Shown here: one piece after another, positions 1-7,552 of the stretch | Position numbering within the stretch: the first letter of the stretch is position 1 | How the letters are laid out: each line of letters begins with the position of its first letter | From: an uncultured Clostridium sp. | GTDB taxonomy: Bacteria; Cyanobacteriota; Vampirovibrionia; Gastranaerophilales; Gastranaerophilaceae | Assembly (NCBI GenBank): GCA_958449715.1 | Contig: CAUDIU010000016.1 | Span: 1 to 27,553, forward strand | DNA length: 27,553 bases | Direction: 5' to 3' | Notes under the pieces: generated by a model | Databases searched by the model: none | What the model was told of the DNA's origin: nothing | What the model saw: only the letters and a program-made list of their open reading frames with translations | Made by a program: the position numbers and the translations under genes

Positions 1-1698
1 CTTGAATTCATTTCAGATATTTTACCATACGTTGCTGTAGGTACAGTTGCAGATGTTGTACCGTTAATCGGTGAAAACAGATATTTTGTAACTAAAGGAT
101 TAGAATTAATCTCTAACGGAAAACATTACGGGCTTTCAAGACTGTTAGAAAGCGCAGGTTACAAAGGTCAAATTACATCTGAACAAATTGCATTCGGTAT
201 CGCACCAAGAATTAATGCCTCAGGACGTCTTGATACTGTCGACGCAGCTTTGAAAGTCTTAATCTCTGACAACCGACAAGAAATTGAAATGGCTATTCAG
301 AGTTTGAATGAATTTAATAAAATTCGACAAGAATTATGCCAAAATACATTTGCAGAAGCTGATGAAATGGTAAAAGCAGAAGGTAACAGAAATTCTGCTA
401 TCGTATTATTCAATAAAGATTGGCATATCGGAATTATCGGTATTGTTGCATCATCTCTTGTAGAAAAATATTACAAACCAACTTTTTTAATGACATATTC
501 TGATGAAACAAAACAATTCAGATGTTCAGCAAGAAGTATTGATGGAATAAATTTATATGATGCAATTTCTGCTAATGCAGAATTGTTTGACGGATTTGGC
601 GGACACGCAATGGCTGCAGGACTTGCTTTTAGCGAAGAAAAATCCTCTTTTGAACAAGTTAAATCTGCTCTTTGCAAAACCGTTAAAGAAATGTCTCAGG
701 GAAAAGATTTAAAACCATTTATTAATATCGATTTAGAACTTATGCCTGATGATATTGACGTTGATTTAGTTGAACAAATTTCTCAGCTGGAACCTTTTGG
801 GGCATCAAATCCTAGTCCGACCTTTGCTATCAGAAATCTTAAAATTAAAGAAAAACGATTGATGGGTGAAAATAAAAATCATTTACGTTTAACTTGTCAA
901 GCAGGTACTACTGAGTTTAATTGCATTCGCTGGAAAGACGGAGATACATCTCTTGTAAAAGGTGATACATTAGATATTGCTTTCCACCCGCAGATTAATG
1001 AATTTAACGGAAATACATCAGTACAATTAATTATTGACGATATTCATTCTGAATATTTAAAAGAGGAAGAAAACCTGCCGCAACAAAAAGTTTACGATCA
1101 CCGCAAAAAAACAGATATTTTGCCTCAAGTAAATGATTATGTTAAAAATTCAAAACAAAACATTCTAATTTTTGCAGAAAGCAAACCTATATTAGATAAA
1201 TTAAAACCATTCTCAGATCTTTTTGCCCGCACAATTACACGTGACAATTTAAGACCTTGTGATTCTTTAATGCTTTTTGATTATCCTGCGGACAAAGAAA
1301 CTTTTGACAGAATTCTTAATCAAACAACCCCGTTATCAATTCATTTTATGAATTATGACTTAAAATACATGGACGAAGAAGAATTTTTGAAAACCGTATG
1401 TGGAATGTTAAAATTTGCCTGTCACAATAACGGCGGAAAAGTTGAATTAAGAAGATGTGCAAGTTTTTTAGGCAAATCTTATCAAGTATTTGATTTATTA
1501 TTCTCAATCCTTGATGACATCAATGTAATACAAATAAAAGAGAAAACTAAAGATTATTATATCGTAGATTACAATCCTCAAGCTGATATTTCTCAAATTC
1601 TTCATTCTCCAAAATATGCAATTTTGACCGATATGATTGCAGAATGTGAAGAATTTCAAAAAAGCTTGATGGAAGATGATGTATATTCACTTATTTAA
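1..1698 (+). CDS. recJ: RecJ single-stranded-DNA exonuclease, 5' end cut by window
   Basis: RecJ is a 5'-3' single-strand DNA exonuclease of the DHH phosphoesterase family, acting in recombination and mismatch repair. The frame is open from base 1 and 565 codons are visible, so the N-terminal DHH catalytic half lies outside the window. The first visible residues carry the family stretch GTVADVVPL-GENR, then APRINASGRLD. The DHHA1 part has the GGHAMAAGL motif (near visible residue 201), followed by the OB-fold start LEPFGASNPSP. About 200 further residues form a C-terminal domain like the RecJ_C region of Firmicutes and cyanobacterial proteins. A TTG at 250 could look like a start, but it lies inside conserved RecJ sequence and is not one. 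der follows 23 bp downstream. Family assignment is secure; only the true start is unknown. Confidence 0.95.
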   Translation, partial: LEFISDILPYVAVGTVADVVPLIGENRYFVTKGLELISNGKHYGLSRLLESAGYKGQITSEQIAFGIAPRINASGRLDTVDAALKVLISDNRQEIEMAIQSLNEFNKIRQELCQNTFAEADEMVKAEGNRNSAIVLFNKDWHIGIIGIVASSLVEKYYKPTFLMTYSDETKQFRCSARSIDGINLYDAISANAELFDGFGGHAMAAGLAFSEEKSSFEQVKSALCKTVKEMSQGKDLKPFINIDLELMPDDIDVDLVEQISQLEPFGASNPSPTFAIRNLKIKEKRLMGENKNHLRLTCQAGTTEFNCIRWKDGDTSLVKGDTLDIAFHPQINEFNGNTSVQLIIDDIHSEYLKEEENLPQQKVYDHRKKTDILPQVNDYVKNSKQNILIFAESKPILDKLKPFSDLFARTITRDNLRPCDSLMLFDYPADKETFDRILNQTTPLSIHFMNYDLKYMDEEEFLKTVCGMLKFACHNNGGKVELRRCASFLGKSYQVFDLLFSILDDINVIQIKEKTKDYYIVDYNPQADISQILHSPKYAILTDMIAECEEFQKSLMEDDVYSLI

Positions 1699-1715
1699 TT
1701 TTTCCATGCTATAAT
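1686..1715 (+). promoter_or_regulatory. Promoter of der (leaderless)
   Basis: TTCACT (1686-1691), an 18-bp spacer, then TATAAT (1710-1715). TG at 1708-1709 is directly adjacent to the hexamer. The -10 ends six bases before the der ATG, so the predicted transcript starts at or next to the start codon. No Shine-Dalgarno is seen. This is based on sequence match only. Confidence 0.6.
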
Positions 1716-1721
1716 AACCTT

Positions 1722-3053
1722 ATGAGAAAACCGATTGTAGCAATAGTAGGACGCCCAAATGTAGGCAAATCAACTTTCGTAAACCGTCTTATTGGTACGA
1801 GAAATTCTATCGTTGACGATTTACCGGGAGTTACACGTGATAGAATTTATTTTGACGTTGAATGGCAAAATAAAATTTTTACAGTAATCGATACTGGCGG
1901 AATTATACCAGGTGATGAAGATGAAATTATGTTGTCAATTTTTGATCAAGCAAAAATTGCTTGTGAAGAAGCTGACAAAATAATTTTTATTGTAGACGGA
2001 AAAGAAGGTGTTAATCCTGTTGATTACGATATTGCAAATATTTTAAGACAATCAGGAAAACCTGTTTTTCTTGCTGTAAATAAATCTGATAACCCTGAAT
2101 CTTTGATGATGGTAAATGATTTTTATTCACTTGCAATCGGGGATCCTATAGGAATTTCTGCTCTTCACGGATCAGGCGGTGTAGGTGATCTTCTTGATTT
2201 GGTAACAGAAGATTTCTCTCAAGATGTAGAACAAGAAGATGATGATACAATCAAAATTGCAATTGTCGGAAGACCAAATGCAGGTAAATCATCAATTGTT
2301 AATGCTTTACTAAACGAAAACAGAGTAATCGTATCTGATATTTCAGGCACTACTCGCGACAGTATAGATAGTCATATAACTTTTAATGACAGAGAATTTA
2401 TAATTGTAGATACTGCAGGGATTAGAAAAAAATCAAAAGTAGACTGGGGTGTTGAAAAATTTGCAGTAGACAGAGCAATAAGATCTATTAGAGATTGCGA
2501 TGTTGCTTTACTTGTAATTGATGCTACTCAAGGAATTTCAGATCAAGATAAGAAAATTGCCTCAATTATTACAGAAGCAGGAAAAGGTTTAATCATTGCA
2601 ATTAACAAATGGGATTTGATTGAAGATAAAAAATCAAATACAATTAATCAATACAATAAAAAACTTGCAAATGACATACCATTTTTGGAATACGCTCCTA
2701 AAATATACATTTCAGCTGTTACAAAACAAAGATTACATCAAATCTATACAGAAGCTGAAAATGTATACGCAGAATGTACAAAACGTATTTCAACAGGCCT
2801 TTTGAATAAAGTAATAAAAGAAGCCTATATGTTAAATCCACCGGCTTCATCAAAAGGTAAAAGACTTAAGATTATGTATGTTACTCAAACTGGTATTCAA
2901 CCTCCGCACATTGTAATTTTTGCAAACAATGCAGACTTAATGAAAGATCATTACAAACGTTATGTAGAAAATAAATTGCGTGAAGCATTCGGATTTTTTG
3001 GGACTCCAATCAAATTATCAATTAGAGAAAGATCTGATAAAGACAAAAAATAA
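1722..3053 (+). CDS. der: Ribosome-assembly GTPase Der (EngA)
   Basis: Der is an essential tandem GTPase for maturation of the 50S ribosomal subunit. The 443 residues match the usual length. The first G domain has GRPNVGKS (10-17), DTGG (57-60) and NKSD (120-123). The second has GRPNAGKS (183-190), DTAG (230-233) and NKWD (295-298). A C-terminal KH-like domain starts near residue 355. The double P-loop arrangement is unique to Der. The ATG at 1722 places the P-loop at the usual distance from the N-terminus. It lacks a Shine-Dalgarno but has TATAAT just upstream. A bidirectional hairpin terminator follows the stop codon directly. Confidence 0.98.
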   Translation: MRKPIVAIVGRPNVGKSTFVNRLIGTRNSIVDDLPGVTRDRIYFDVEWQNKIFTVIDTGGIIPGDEDEIMLSIFDQAKIACEEADKIIFIVDGKEGVNPVDYDIANILRQSGKPVFLAVNKSDNPESLMMVNDFYSLAIGDPIGISALHGSGGVGDLLDLVTEDFSQDVEQEDDDTIKIAIVGRPNAGKSSIVNALLNENRVIVSDISGTTRDSIDSHITFNDREFIIVDTAGIRKKSKVDWGVEKFAVDRAIRSIRDCDVALLVIDATQGISDQDKKIASIITEAGKGLIIAINKWDLIEDKKSNTINQYNKKLANDIPFLEYAPKIYISAVTKQRLHQIYTEAENVYAECTKRISTGLLNKVIKEAYMLNPPASSKGKRLKIMYVTQTGIQPPHIVIFANNADLMKDHYKRYVENKLREAFGFFGTPIKLSIRERSDKDKK

Positions 3054-3082
3054 GAGGACTAAAAAATCCTCTTATTTTTTTA
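3050..3082. terminator. Bidirectional intrinsic terminator between der and the minus-strand gene pair
   Basis: Nine-bp stem ATAAGAGGA (3050-3058) with TCCTCTTAT (3067-3075), loop CTAAAAAA. A T run follows on the plus strand (ATTTTTTT). On the minus strand the stem is followed by T6, complementary to the A run before 3050. It therefore serves der and the two convergent small genes. Confidence 0.85.
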
Positions 3083-3094
3083 TTATTTTATTCT

Positions 3095-3385
3095 TTATAA
3101 TTTACTTACAAAACAAAGAACATCTTCAAATAAGTTTTTTATCGGTTTTGACACATCGTAAGATAAAATATTTTTGATATATTCAAGTTTTTCTTCAAAT
3201 GTTAATGAATGTCTTTGTTCTTCAGGAATTTCCGAAATAATTTGTTCTATTTTACTTTCATCAATAACTATTTTGTATTTCTCCAATAATTCTTCTGATA
3301 GCAATAATGTCTCACATACATCTTCAACAGGGGTAATTTTAGAAAAATCAATTTCTAAATTTTCTAATTTGCACAAATCTTCCAT
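3095..3385 (-). CDS. Small acidic protein of unknown function
   Basis: A 96-residue, Glu/Asp-rich protein without signal peptide or membrane segment, so probably cytoplasmic. I do not recognise a family. The start ATG (3383-3385) has GGAG about 11 bases upstream. It is the second gene of a two-gene minus-strand unit, 21 bp after its neighbour, and ends at the shared terminator. Its last 20 residues (KPIKNLFEDVLCFVSKL) resemble the end of the neighbouring protein (LPLQNMFDEMIDYVSEAL), suggesting a shared C-terminal helix and possibly a common origin. The antisense plus-strand frame over it looks like a shadow. Confidence 0.75.
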   Translation of the reverse strand: MEDLCKLENLEIDFSKITPVEDVCETLLLSEELLEKYKIVIDESKIEQIISEIPEEQRHSLTFEEKLEYIKNILSYDVSKPIKNLFEDVLCFVSKL

Positions 3386-3406
3386 ATTTATTTTAACTCC
3401 TTTTTA

Positions 3407-3766
3407 CTATATAAGTGCTTCTGATACATAATCAATCATTTCATCAAACATATTCTGTAAGGGTAATGTAATATCAATCATTGTTTCTTTTTGAATTTCA
3501 GCTAATTCATTATCTATAGTCTTAGGAACTTTAACAGCAACTTTTTCAAATTTACCTTCCTCAAGCTGGTGTAATAAATCCCTTGAAAAATCTGTTGTAT
3601 CCCTTAAAGATGCCAAAATTGCACAATCAATTCTGAACAAATCTTCAGAACTCAATTCACTGCTTAGTATTCTCTCCATTGCATCAAGGTCATTAATGTC
3701 ACGCATAATGCCATTTGCAATTATGTTACAGTCTTGGACCATAACATTTTCAGTTTTTGAATTCAT
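3407..3766 (-). CDS. Small acidic protein of unknown function, upstream gene of the pair
   Basis: A 119-residue acidic, mostly helical protein, predicted cytoplasmic, of no family I recognise. I chose the ATG at 3766 (MNSKTENV) because a strong GGAGG lies 11 bases upstream. A longer reading from a TTG at 3784 would put the ribosome binding site inside the coding region. The C-terminus has the pattern P-L-x-N-M-F-D-E followed by VSEAL, also found in the downstream neighbour. The pair lies between der and the putative replication origin, so a link to replication is possible but rests on position alone. Confidence 0.75.
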   Translation of the reverse strand: MNSKTENVMVQDCNIIANGIMRDINDLDAMERILSSELSSEDLFRIDCAILASLRDTTDFSRDLLHQLEEGKFEKVAVKVPKTIDNELAEIQKETMIDITLPLQNMFDEMIDYVSEALI

Positions 3767-3784
3767 GTAAAAATTTACCTCCAA

Positions 3785-4121
3785 TTAACTATTGCTCTGT
3801 CCGTAAATTTTATCTCGGTTTTTTAAATAAAAAACTTTAACAAAAAGATTAATTTGTTACATTATATTTACAAACAATCAAAATTGGCATGAATAAAGGC
3901 TTACAGAAAAATAATATTTATAAACTCTTTATATATAAAAAGTTTAATAATCCTTATATGAACTTACAGCTCTATTAATAAAGTTAAAAAATATAAAAGT
4001 CCTTCCCCCGAAAAAGAAAGTCTCGTCATTTGACAAGACTTATAAATATACATTTACCCCACACTCTTTATATCACAAAATATTTATTTTGTCAACAGGT
4101 AACAAATATATTTTTTTATAT
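3785..4121. other. Gene-free region left of the DnaA-box cluster, with three palindromes
   Basis: No convincing gene is seen on either strand. Three inverted repeats stand out: TAAACT-C-TTTATATATAAA-A-AGTTTA (3921-3946, one C/A mismatch), AAGTCT-C-GTCA / TGAC-A-AGACTT with a TT loop (4018-4041, one C/A mismatch), and ACAAAATA / TATTTTGT with a TT loop (4075-4092). The second is followed by a T-rich stretch on the minus strand and could terminate a leftward transcript. Roles are unknown. Confidence 0.5.
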
Positions 4122-4375
4122 ATTTTTTCTACAAGAATTGTAGAAAACTTCATGAAAATATGTAGAAAATTCATGAGTTTTCTACAAAAAAATGTTAATT
4201 AAATAGTTTTCTACAAAAACATAAAAATTATTGAACAATTTTCTACAATTTTTTCTACTTGCAAAAGTTAGTCATAGTCATAGTTTCAAATAGTTTTCTA
4301 CAAATATTGACAGCTTATTATTACTATTAAATATATTATTATATTAATTAATATAATATATAATATAAATTCAAT
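4122..4375. other. oriC: Putative chromosomal replication origin (oriC)
   Basis: Seven exact copies of the 9-mer TTTTCTACA lie in 178 bp: plus strand at 4125, 4178, 4207, 4239 and 4294; minus strand at 4139-4147 and 4161-4169. A near copy TTTTCTACT is at 4251. The 9-mer differs by one base from the cyanobacterial DnaA box TTTTCCACA. The first two form a perfect inverted pair with a GAA spacer. Right of the last box come GACAGC, then TTATTATTACTATTA (4315-4329) and a 45-bp tract of almost only A and T, fitting an unwinding element. dnaN follows 100 bp on, the same setting as in several cyanobacteria. The function is inferred from this architecture; dnaA itself is not in the window. Confidence 0.8.
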
Positions 4376-4436
4376 TGTTCAAAACTCAAAAGGTAAAGTT
4401 TTTGTATTATTCTATTCTTTTTGAATATTTAACGGA

Positions 4437-4469
4437 TATAATCAAATTATAGAATAGAAAATCGGGGAG
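4437..4469 (+). promoter_or_regulatory. dnaN -10 element and ribosome binding site
   Basis: TATAAT at 4437-4442 predicts a start near 4449. No good -35 is seen at 16-18 bp spacing. GGGGAG (4464-4469) stands eight bases before the dnaN ATG, so unlike der this gene has a conventional leader with a Shine-Dalgarno. Confidence 0.5.
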
Positions 4470-4477
4470 TAAAAATC

Positions 4478-5599
4478 ATGAAATTTGTTGTAAAAAAAGA
4501 AGATTTATATAACGGGATTAAAATTGTAGAAAGAGCTACATCTATGAAAGCTCTTCAACCTGTACTTTTAAATATTTTAATTGAAACTATTGACAAAAGT
4601 ACAATCAAACTAGTTGCAACAGATTTAGATTTAACAGTAATTGCAGAAGTTGATGCTCAAGTGGAAGAAGAAGGAAAAATTACATTACCTTCAAAGACTC
4701 TCAATGAGATAGTTTCAAAGCTTGGTGATAAGTTAATTACATTCGAAATGAATGAGGGTGAAACAACTGTTAATATAACTTGTCAAAACTCAAAGTTTGA
4801 TATAATCGGTATTTCAGCTTCAGAATTTCCTCCGGAGTTTTCTTTAATTAATGTGAATGATGAAGAAGGTTTTGAAATAGAAATCAGACCTTTTGTAAAA
4901 GCTGTGAAACAAGCAGGTTTTGCTGCTGCAAGTTATGAAACAAGCAATCTTTTATCAGGTATTGTATGTGATATTTCTGAAAATGTCATGGAAATTGCAT
5001 CAACTGACGGAAACCGCTTAGCTAGAGTTCGTGAAACTATTGATAATAAAGACAATCACTCTAAACAATTAATTATTCCTTCAAAGACTTTGAATGAATT
5101 TATTAAAATGAGCAGTTTCATTGATGAAGATTCTGTAAAAATTTACACAGAAAAATCAAGATTAATAATTAAATCAGAAAAAACTACAACAATTTCAAGA
5201 TTATTGGAAGGTCAATTCCCAAAATATAATCAATTGATTCCTGCAGAAAGTCCAAAAGAGGCTCTTGTAAATGTTTCTCAAATGACATCAGCATTGGAAC
5301 GTGTATCAATTATGGTTAATGAAAAAACAAGTATTGTAAAACTAGAATTCAGCCATAATAACTTAAAACTTTCAGCTGATACACCAGATTCTGGTAAATC
5401 AGAAGAAAATATTGATATTGATTATGCTGGAGAAGAATTGACTATTGCATTTAACTATAAATTTGTATTGGAAGCTTTGAAAAACATTGATTCTGACGAG
5501 GTTAAAATCGGACTTAACACACCATTGTCAGCTACAATGTTCAAACCAAATAGCGAAGAAGATTATGTTTGTTTGATTATGCCTGTTCAAATAAGATAG
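4478..5599 (+). CDS. dnaN: DNA polymerase III beta subunit (sliding clamp)
   Basis: DnaN forms the ring that holds DNA polymerase III on DNA and also recruits repair and initiation-control proteins. The 373 residues match the family length of about 365-380. The N-terminus (MKFVVKKEDLYNGI) has the usual first strand and helix. ATDLDLTV, the PSKTLNEIV repeats of domains 1 and 2 and the GQFPKYNQLIP stretch are typical, and the protein ends in the conserved LIMPVQIR. Three topologically similar domains of about 120 residues cover the length. It has a strong ribosome binding site and lies immediately right of the putative oriC, a common place for dnaN. A small membrane protein gene follows at 24 bp. 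Confidence 0.98.
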   Translation: MKFVVKKEDLYNGIKIVERATSMKALQPVLLNILIETIDKSTIKLVATDLDLTVIAEVDAQVEEEGKITLPSKTLNEIVSKLGDKLITFEMNEGETTVNITCQNSKFDIIGISASEFPPEFSLINVNDEEGFEIEIRPFVKAVKQAGFAAASYETSNLLSGIVCDISENVMEIASTDGNRLARVRETIDNKDNHSKQLIIPSKTLNEFIKMSSFIDEDSVKIYTEKSRLIIKSEKTTTISRLLEGQFPKYNQLIPAESPKEALVNVSQMTSALERVSIMVNEKTSIVKLEFSHNNLKLSADTPDSGKSEENIDIDYAGEELTIAFNYKFVLEALKNIDSDEVKIGLNTPLSATMFKPNSEEDYVCLIMPVQIR

Positions 5600-5623
5600 A
5601 AATAACATTCAAAGGAAAGCAAT

Positions 5624-6076
5624 ATGCAAAAGATTTATAAGTTTGATAATCTTATTCCGAAAATCAAAAAAGTTTTCTTTTTTGTTTTGCTTATTACGGC
5701 ATTAATCATCTACATATGTTACAAAGTAACTAATATAAAAGAAGTTTTGTATGTAATACCAATATCAATAGTTATGGTATTGTTTTATAATTTCCAATTT
5801 CAATTCGGAAATTTGATAAATTATAAATCTATTATTGTAGATAATGTAAATAATCAATTAAAAATAATATCTAAAAATGATGAGGAAATATTTTTATATA
5901 AAGATATTCAAGGGATAACTTTTATAAAAGAACCTCAAATTTTTCGCAGAAGATCTTTGATTCATTTGACAATATTATTGAAAACAGGTTATTCAAAGAC
6001 AATAACTTTTTCAAACTTTGAATTTGATATAAACTTTTTAAAGAAACTTCCGCCTTATGTGTGTGTGGATATGTAA
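5624..6076 (+). CDS. Small membrane protein of unknown function, two predicted helices
   Basis: A 150-residue protein with two hydrophobic segments, about residues 16-34 and 41-58, followed by a soluble part of about 85 residues rich in beta-forming sequence (VDNVNNQLKIISKNDEEIF). This layout resembles small bacterial proteins with a PH-like domain after a membrane hairpin, but I see no diagnostic motif. The ATG follows AGGAAAG. It starts 24 bp after dnaN and is probably cotranscribed with it. It ends one base from the end of the convergent xer gene, with no hairpin between the two stops, so the transcripts probably overlap. Confidence 0.8.
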   Translation: MQKIYKFDNLIPKIKKVFFFVLLITALIIYICYKVTNIKEVLYVIPISIVMVLFYNFQFQFGNLINYKSIIVDNVNNQLKIISKNDEEIFLYKDIQGITFIKEPQIFRRRSLIHLTILLKTGYSKTITFSNFEFDINFLKKLPPYVCVDM

Positions 6077-6077
6077 A

Positions 6078-6971
6078 CTATCCGTTAATAGCAAAATAAA
6101 CTTCTTTAAGACGCTTTTTGCTAATGTGTGTATACAATTGGGTTGTTGATACATTGCTGTGGCCTAAAAGCTCTTGAACTACTCTCAAATCAGCTCCGTT
6201 TTCTAACAAATGAGTTGCAAAACTATGACGCAGTGTGTGTGGAGAGATTGCTTTGTGTAATTTTTTTCCTTGCTCATGGATAAATGTGTAGATTTCCTGA
6301 CGTGTTACTTTTTTACCTTTTTCGTTTATCAAAAGATATTTTGTCTGTAAGTTGTATTTTGAAATTAAATAATCTCTTTCAGGTAAAAAATCTTTTATTG
6401 CTTGAATAGCTTTTTTCCCGAGTGGAACAAGTCTATCTTTTGAACCTTTACCTGTACATTCAAGAAATTTACTTTTTAAATCGTAATCAGTAATTTTCAA
6501 ATTCGCAAGTTCTGATACTCTAAGTCCACATCCGTATAAAAGTTCTATAATTACCCTGTGAAGTTTTGATAAATCTTGGTTTAGGATATTATTAATTTCT
6601 TCTATTGTCATGACTTTTGGAAGTCTTTGAGGAATTTTTGGTTGCTCTAGAGTGAGTGCAGGGTTAGTTTGGGTTATTTCATTTACACAACTCCATTTGA
6701 AAAATCCTCGAAGTGATGCTATTTTTCTCATAATACTTGTGGGAGAAAACTTCTTTTCATGCAGGTTTCTGACATACGTGTTGATTTTAGATCTTTGAAT
6801 ATCGTTAATATCAACATCACCGCAAAAATCGAAAAAATCGCTCAAATCTCTCCTGTATGCTTCAAGAGTATTTTCAGCAAGACCTTTTTCAATTTCCAGA
6901 TAATCTAAGTATTCTGATAAAACTTGCATATTCATATGCTTAATTCTACTACATATTTCGTTTAATGACAT
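6078..6971 (-). CDS. xerD: Site-specific tyrosine recombinase, XerC/XerD type
   Basis: Xer recombinases resolve chromosome dimers at dif sites during division. The 297 residues fit the family. An N-terminal SAM-like DNA-binding domain (LAENTLEAYRRDLSDF, residues 31-46) is followed by the catalytic domain. The full catalytic set is present: R151 in GCGLRVSEL, K175 in GKGSKDR, H245 and R248 in HTLRHSFATHLL, H271 in LLGHSNVSTTQ and nucleophile Y280. The N-terminus reads more like XerD than XerC, but the two cannot be separated safely here. The chosen start lacks a Shine-Dalgarno but has TATAAA at -12 to -7. Starts at residue 13 or 15 (MNMQ) would match the usual N-terminus better. No integrase cargo or attachment repeats surround it, supporting a housekeeping role. 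Confidence 0.9.
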   Translation of the reverse strand: MSLNEICSRIKHMNMQVLSEYLDYLEIEKGLAENTLEAYRRDLSDFFDFCGDVDINDIQRSKINTYVRNLHEKKFSPTSIMRKIASLRGFFKWSCVNEITQTNPALTLEQPKIPQRLPKVMTIEEINNILNQDLSKLHRVIIELLYGCGLRVSELANLKITDYDLKSKFLECTGKGSKDRLVPLGKKAIQAIKDFLPERDYLISKYNLQTKYLLINEKGKKVTRQEIYTFIHEQGKKLHKAISPHTLRHSFATHLLENGADLRVVQELLGHSNVSTTQLYTHISKKRLKEVYFAING

Positions 6972-6977
6972 TCAGCG

Positions 6978-6983
6978 TTTATA
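6978..6983 (-). promoter_or_regulatory. -10 element of the xer gene
   Basis: On the minus strand TATAAA lies at -12 to -7 relative to the ATG at 6971, predicting a leaderless mRNA. The -35 is weak. A second candidate on the plus strand for the divergent gene, ATGACA (6965-6970) and TATAAT (6987-6992) with a 16-bp spacer, overlaps it. Confidence 0.45.
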
Positions 6984-7060
6984 TGATATAATTAGAATGA
7001 ACAAAATTTATACATAAATCGTTCTATAATTGGAAGATTTTTTGTAGAAAGGGTAGAAAA

Positions 7061-7543
7061 ATGAAAAAAATATTATCTATATTAGTTGTATTCACAATGT
7101 TTGTAATGACAGGATTACAAGCTTTTGCAGACAGTGCTCAAGAAGCTTTGAATTTCTTTAACAGCTATGTATCAGCTGCAAATTCATATAGTCCGACAGT
7201 TGCCGGTATGTATTCTCCAAGTGCAAAAATTATAAGACAAGTTGTAAAACCAAATGGAGAATTAGTTAATGTATCTACAAATACTGCAACTTACATAAAA
7301 CAAATGAAAATAGGTCAAGCAGGTGCTAAAATGAGAGGTTACAAAAATACTTATACAAATGTATCTGTAACATCTTTAGGCAACGGAGCTTACAAAGTTA
7401 GTTCTTTAAGACAACCAAAAGGTGAAACTTATAAACTTAAAACATATATGATAGTTAAGAAAATTAACGGAAAATGGCAAATTACCGAAGAATTAATGCA
7501 GACAAAAGAACAAATTTTCTTGAAATATGCTAATAAAAAATAA
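7061..7543 (+). CDS. Secreted NTF2-like protein of unknown function
   Basis: A 160-residue protein with a Sec signal peptide: basic MKK, a hydrophobic stretch, and a likely cleavage site after AFA at residue 23. The mature part begins with a helix (EALNFFNSYVSAANSY), contains many beta-prone stretches, and has a final section KINGKWQITEELMQT typical of NTF2-like or DUF4440-type folds. The conserved ending suggests the fold but no substrate. GGG at 7051-7053 supports the start. aroC begins nine bases after the stop, so the two are likely cotranscribed even though the functions look unrelated. Confidence 0.8.
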   Translation: MKKILSILVVFTMFVMTGLQAFADSAQEALNFFNSYVSAANSYSPTVAGMYSPSAKIIRQVVKPNGELVNVSTNTATYIKQMKIGQAGAKMRGYKNTYTNVSVTSLGNGAYKVSSLRQPKGETYKLKTYMIVKKINGKWQITEELMQTKEQIFLKYANKK

Positions 7544-7552
7544 TAGAGGATT

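Noticed and set aside
3174..3431. Plus-strand frame of 85 codons over the small minus-strand gene
   Set aside because: Ser/Ile-rich with no ribosome binding site; the minus-strand frame has GGAG, a terminator and an operon partner.
4271..4282. Tandem GTCATAGTCATA inside the origin region
   Set aside because: Only two copies of a six-base unit; too little to call a repeat array or binding site.
6078..6971. Xer gene as integrase of a mobile element
   Set aside because: It has the short XerC/D form, lies between housekeeping genes, and no attachment repeats or cargo genes are seen.
7043..7058. Further DnaA-like sequences TGTAGAAAG and GGTAGAAAA before the NTF2-like gene
   Set aside because: Each has one mismatch to the 9-mer, they are isolated, and they overlap the ribosome binding site of the gene.
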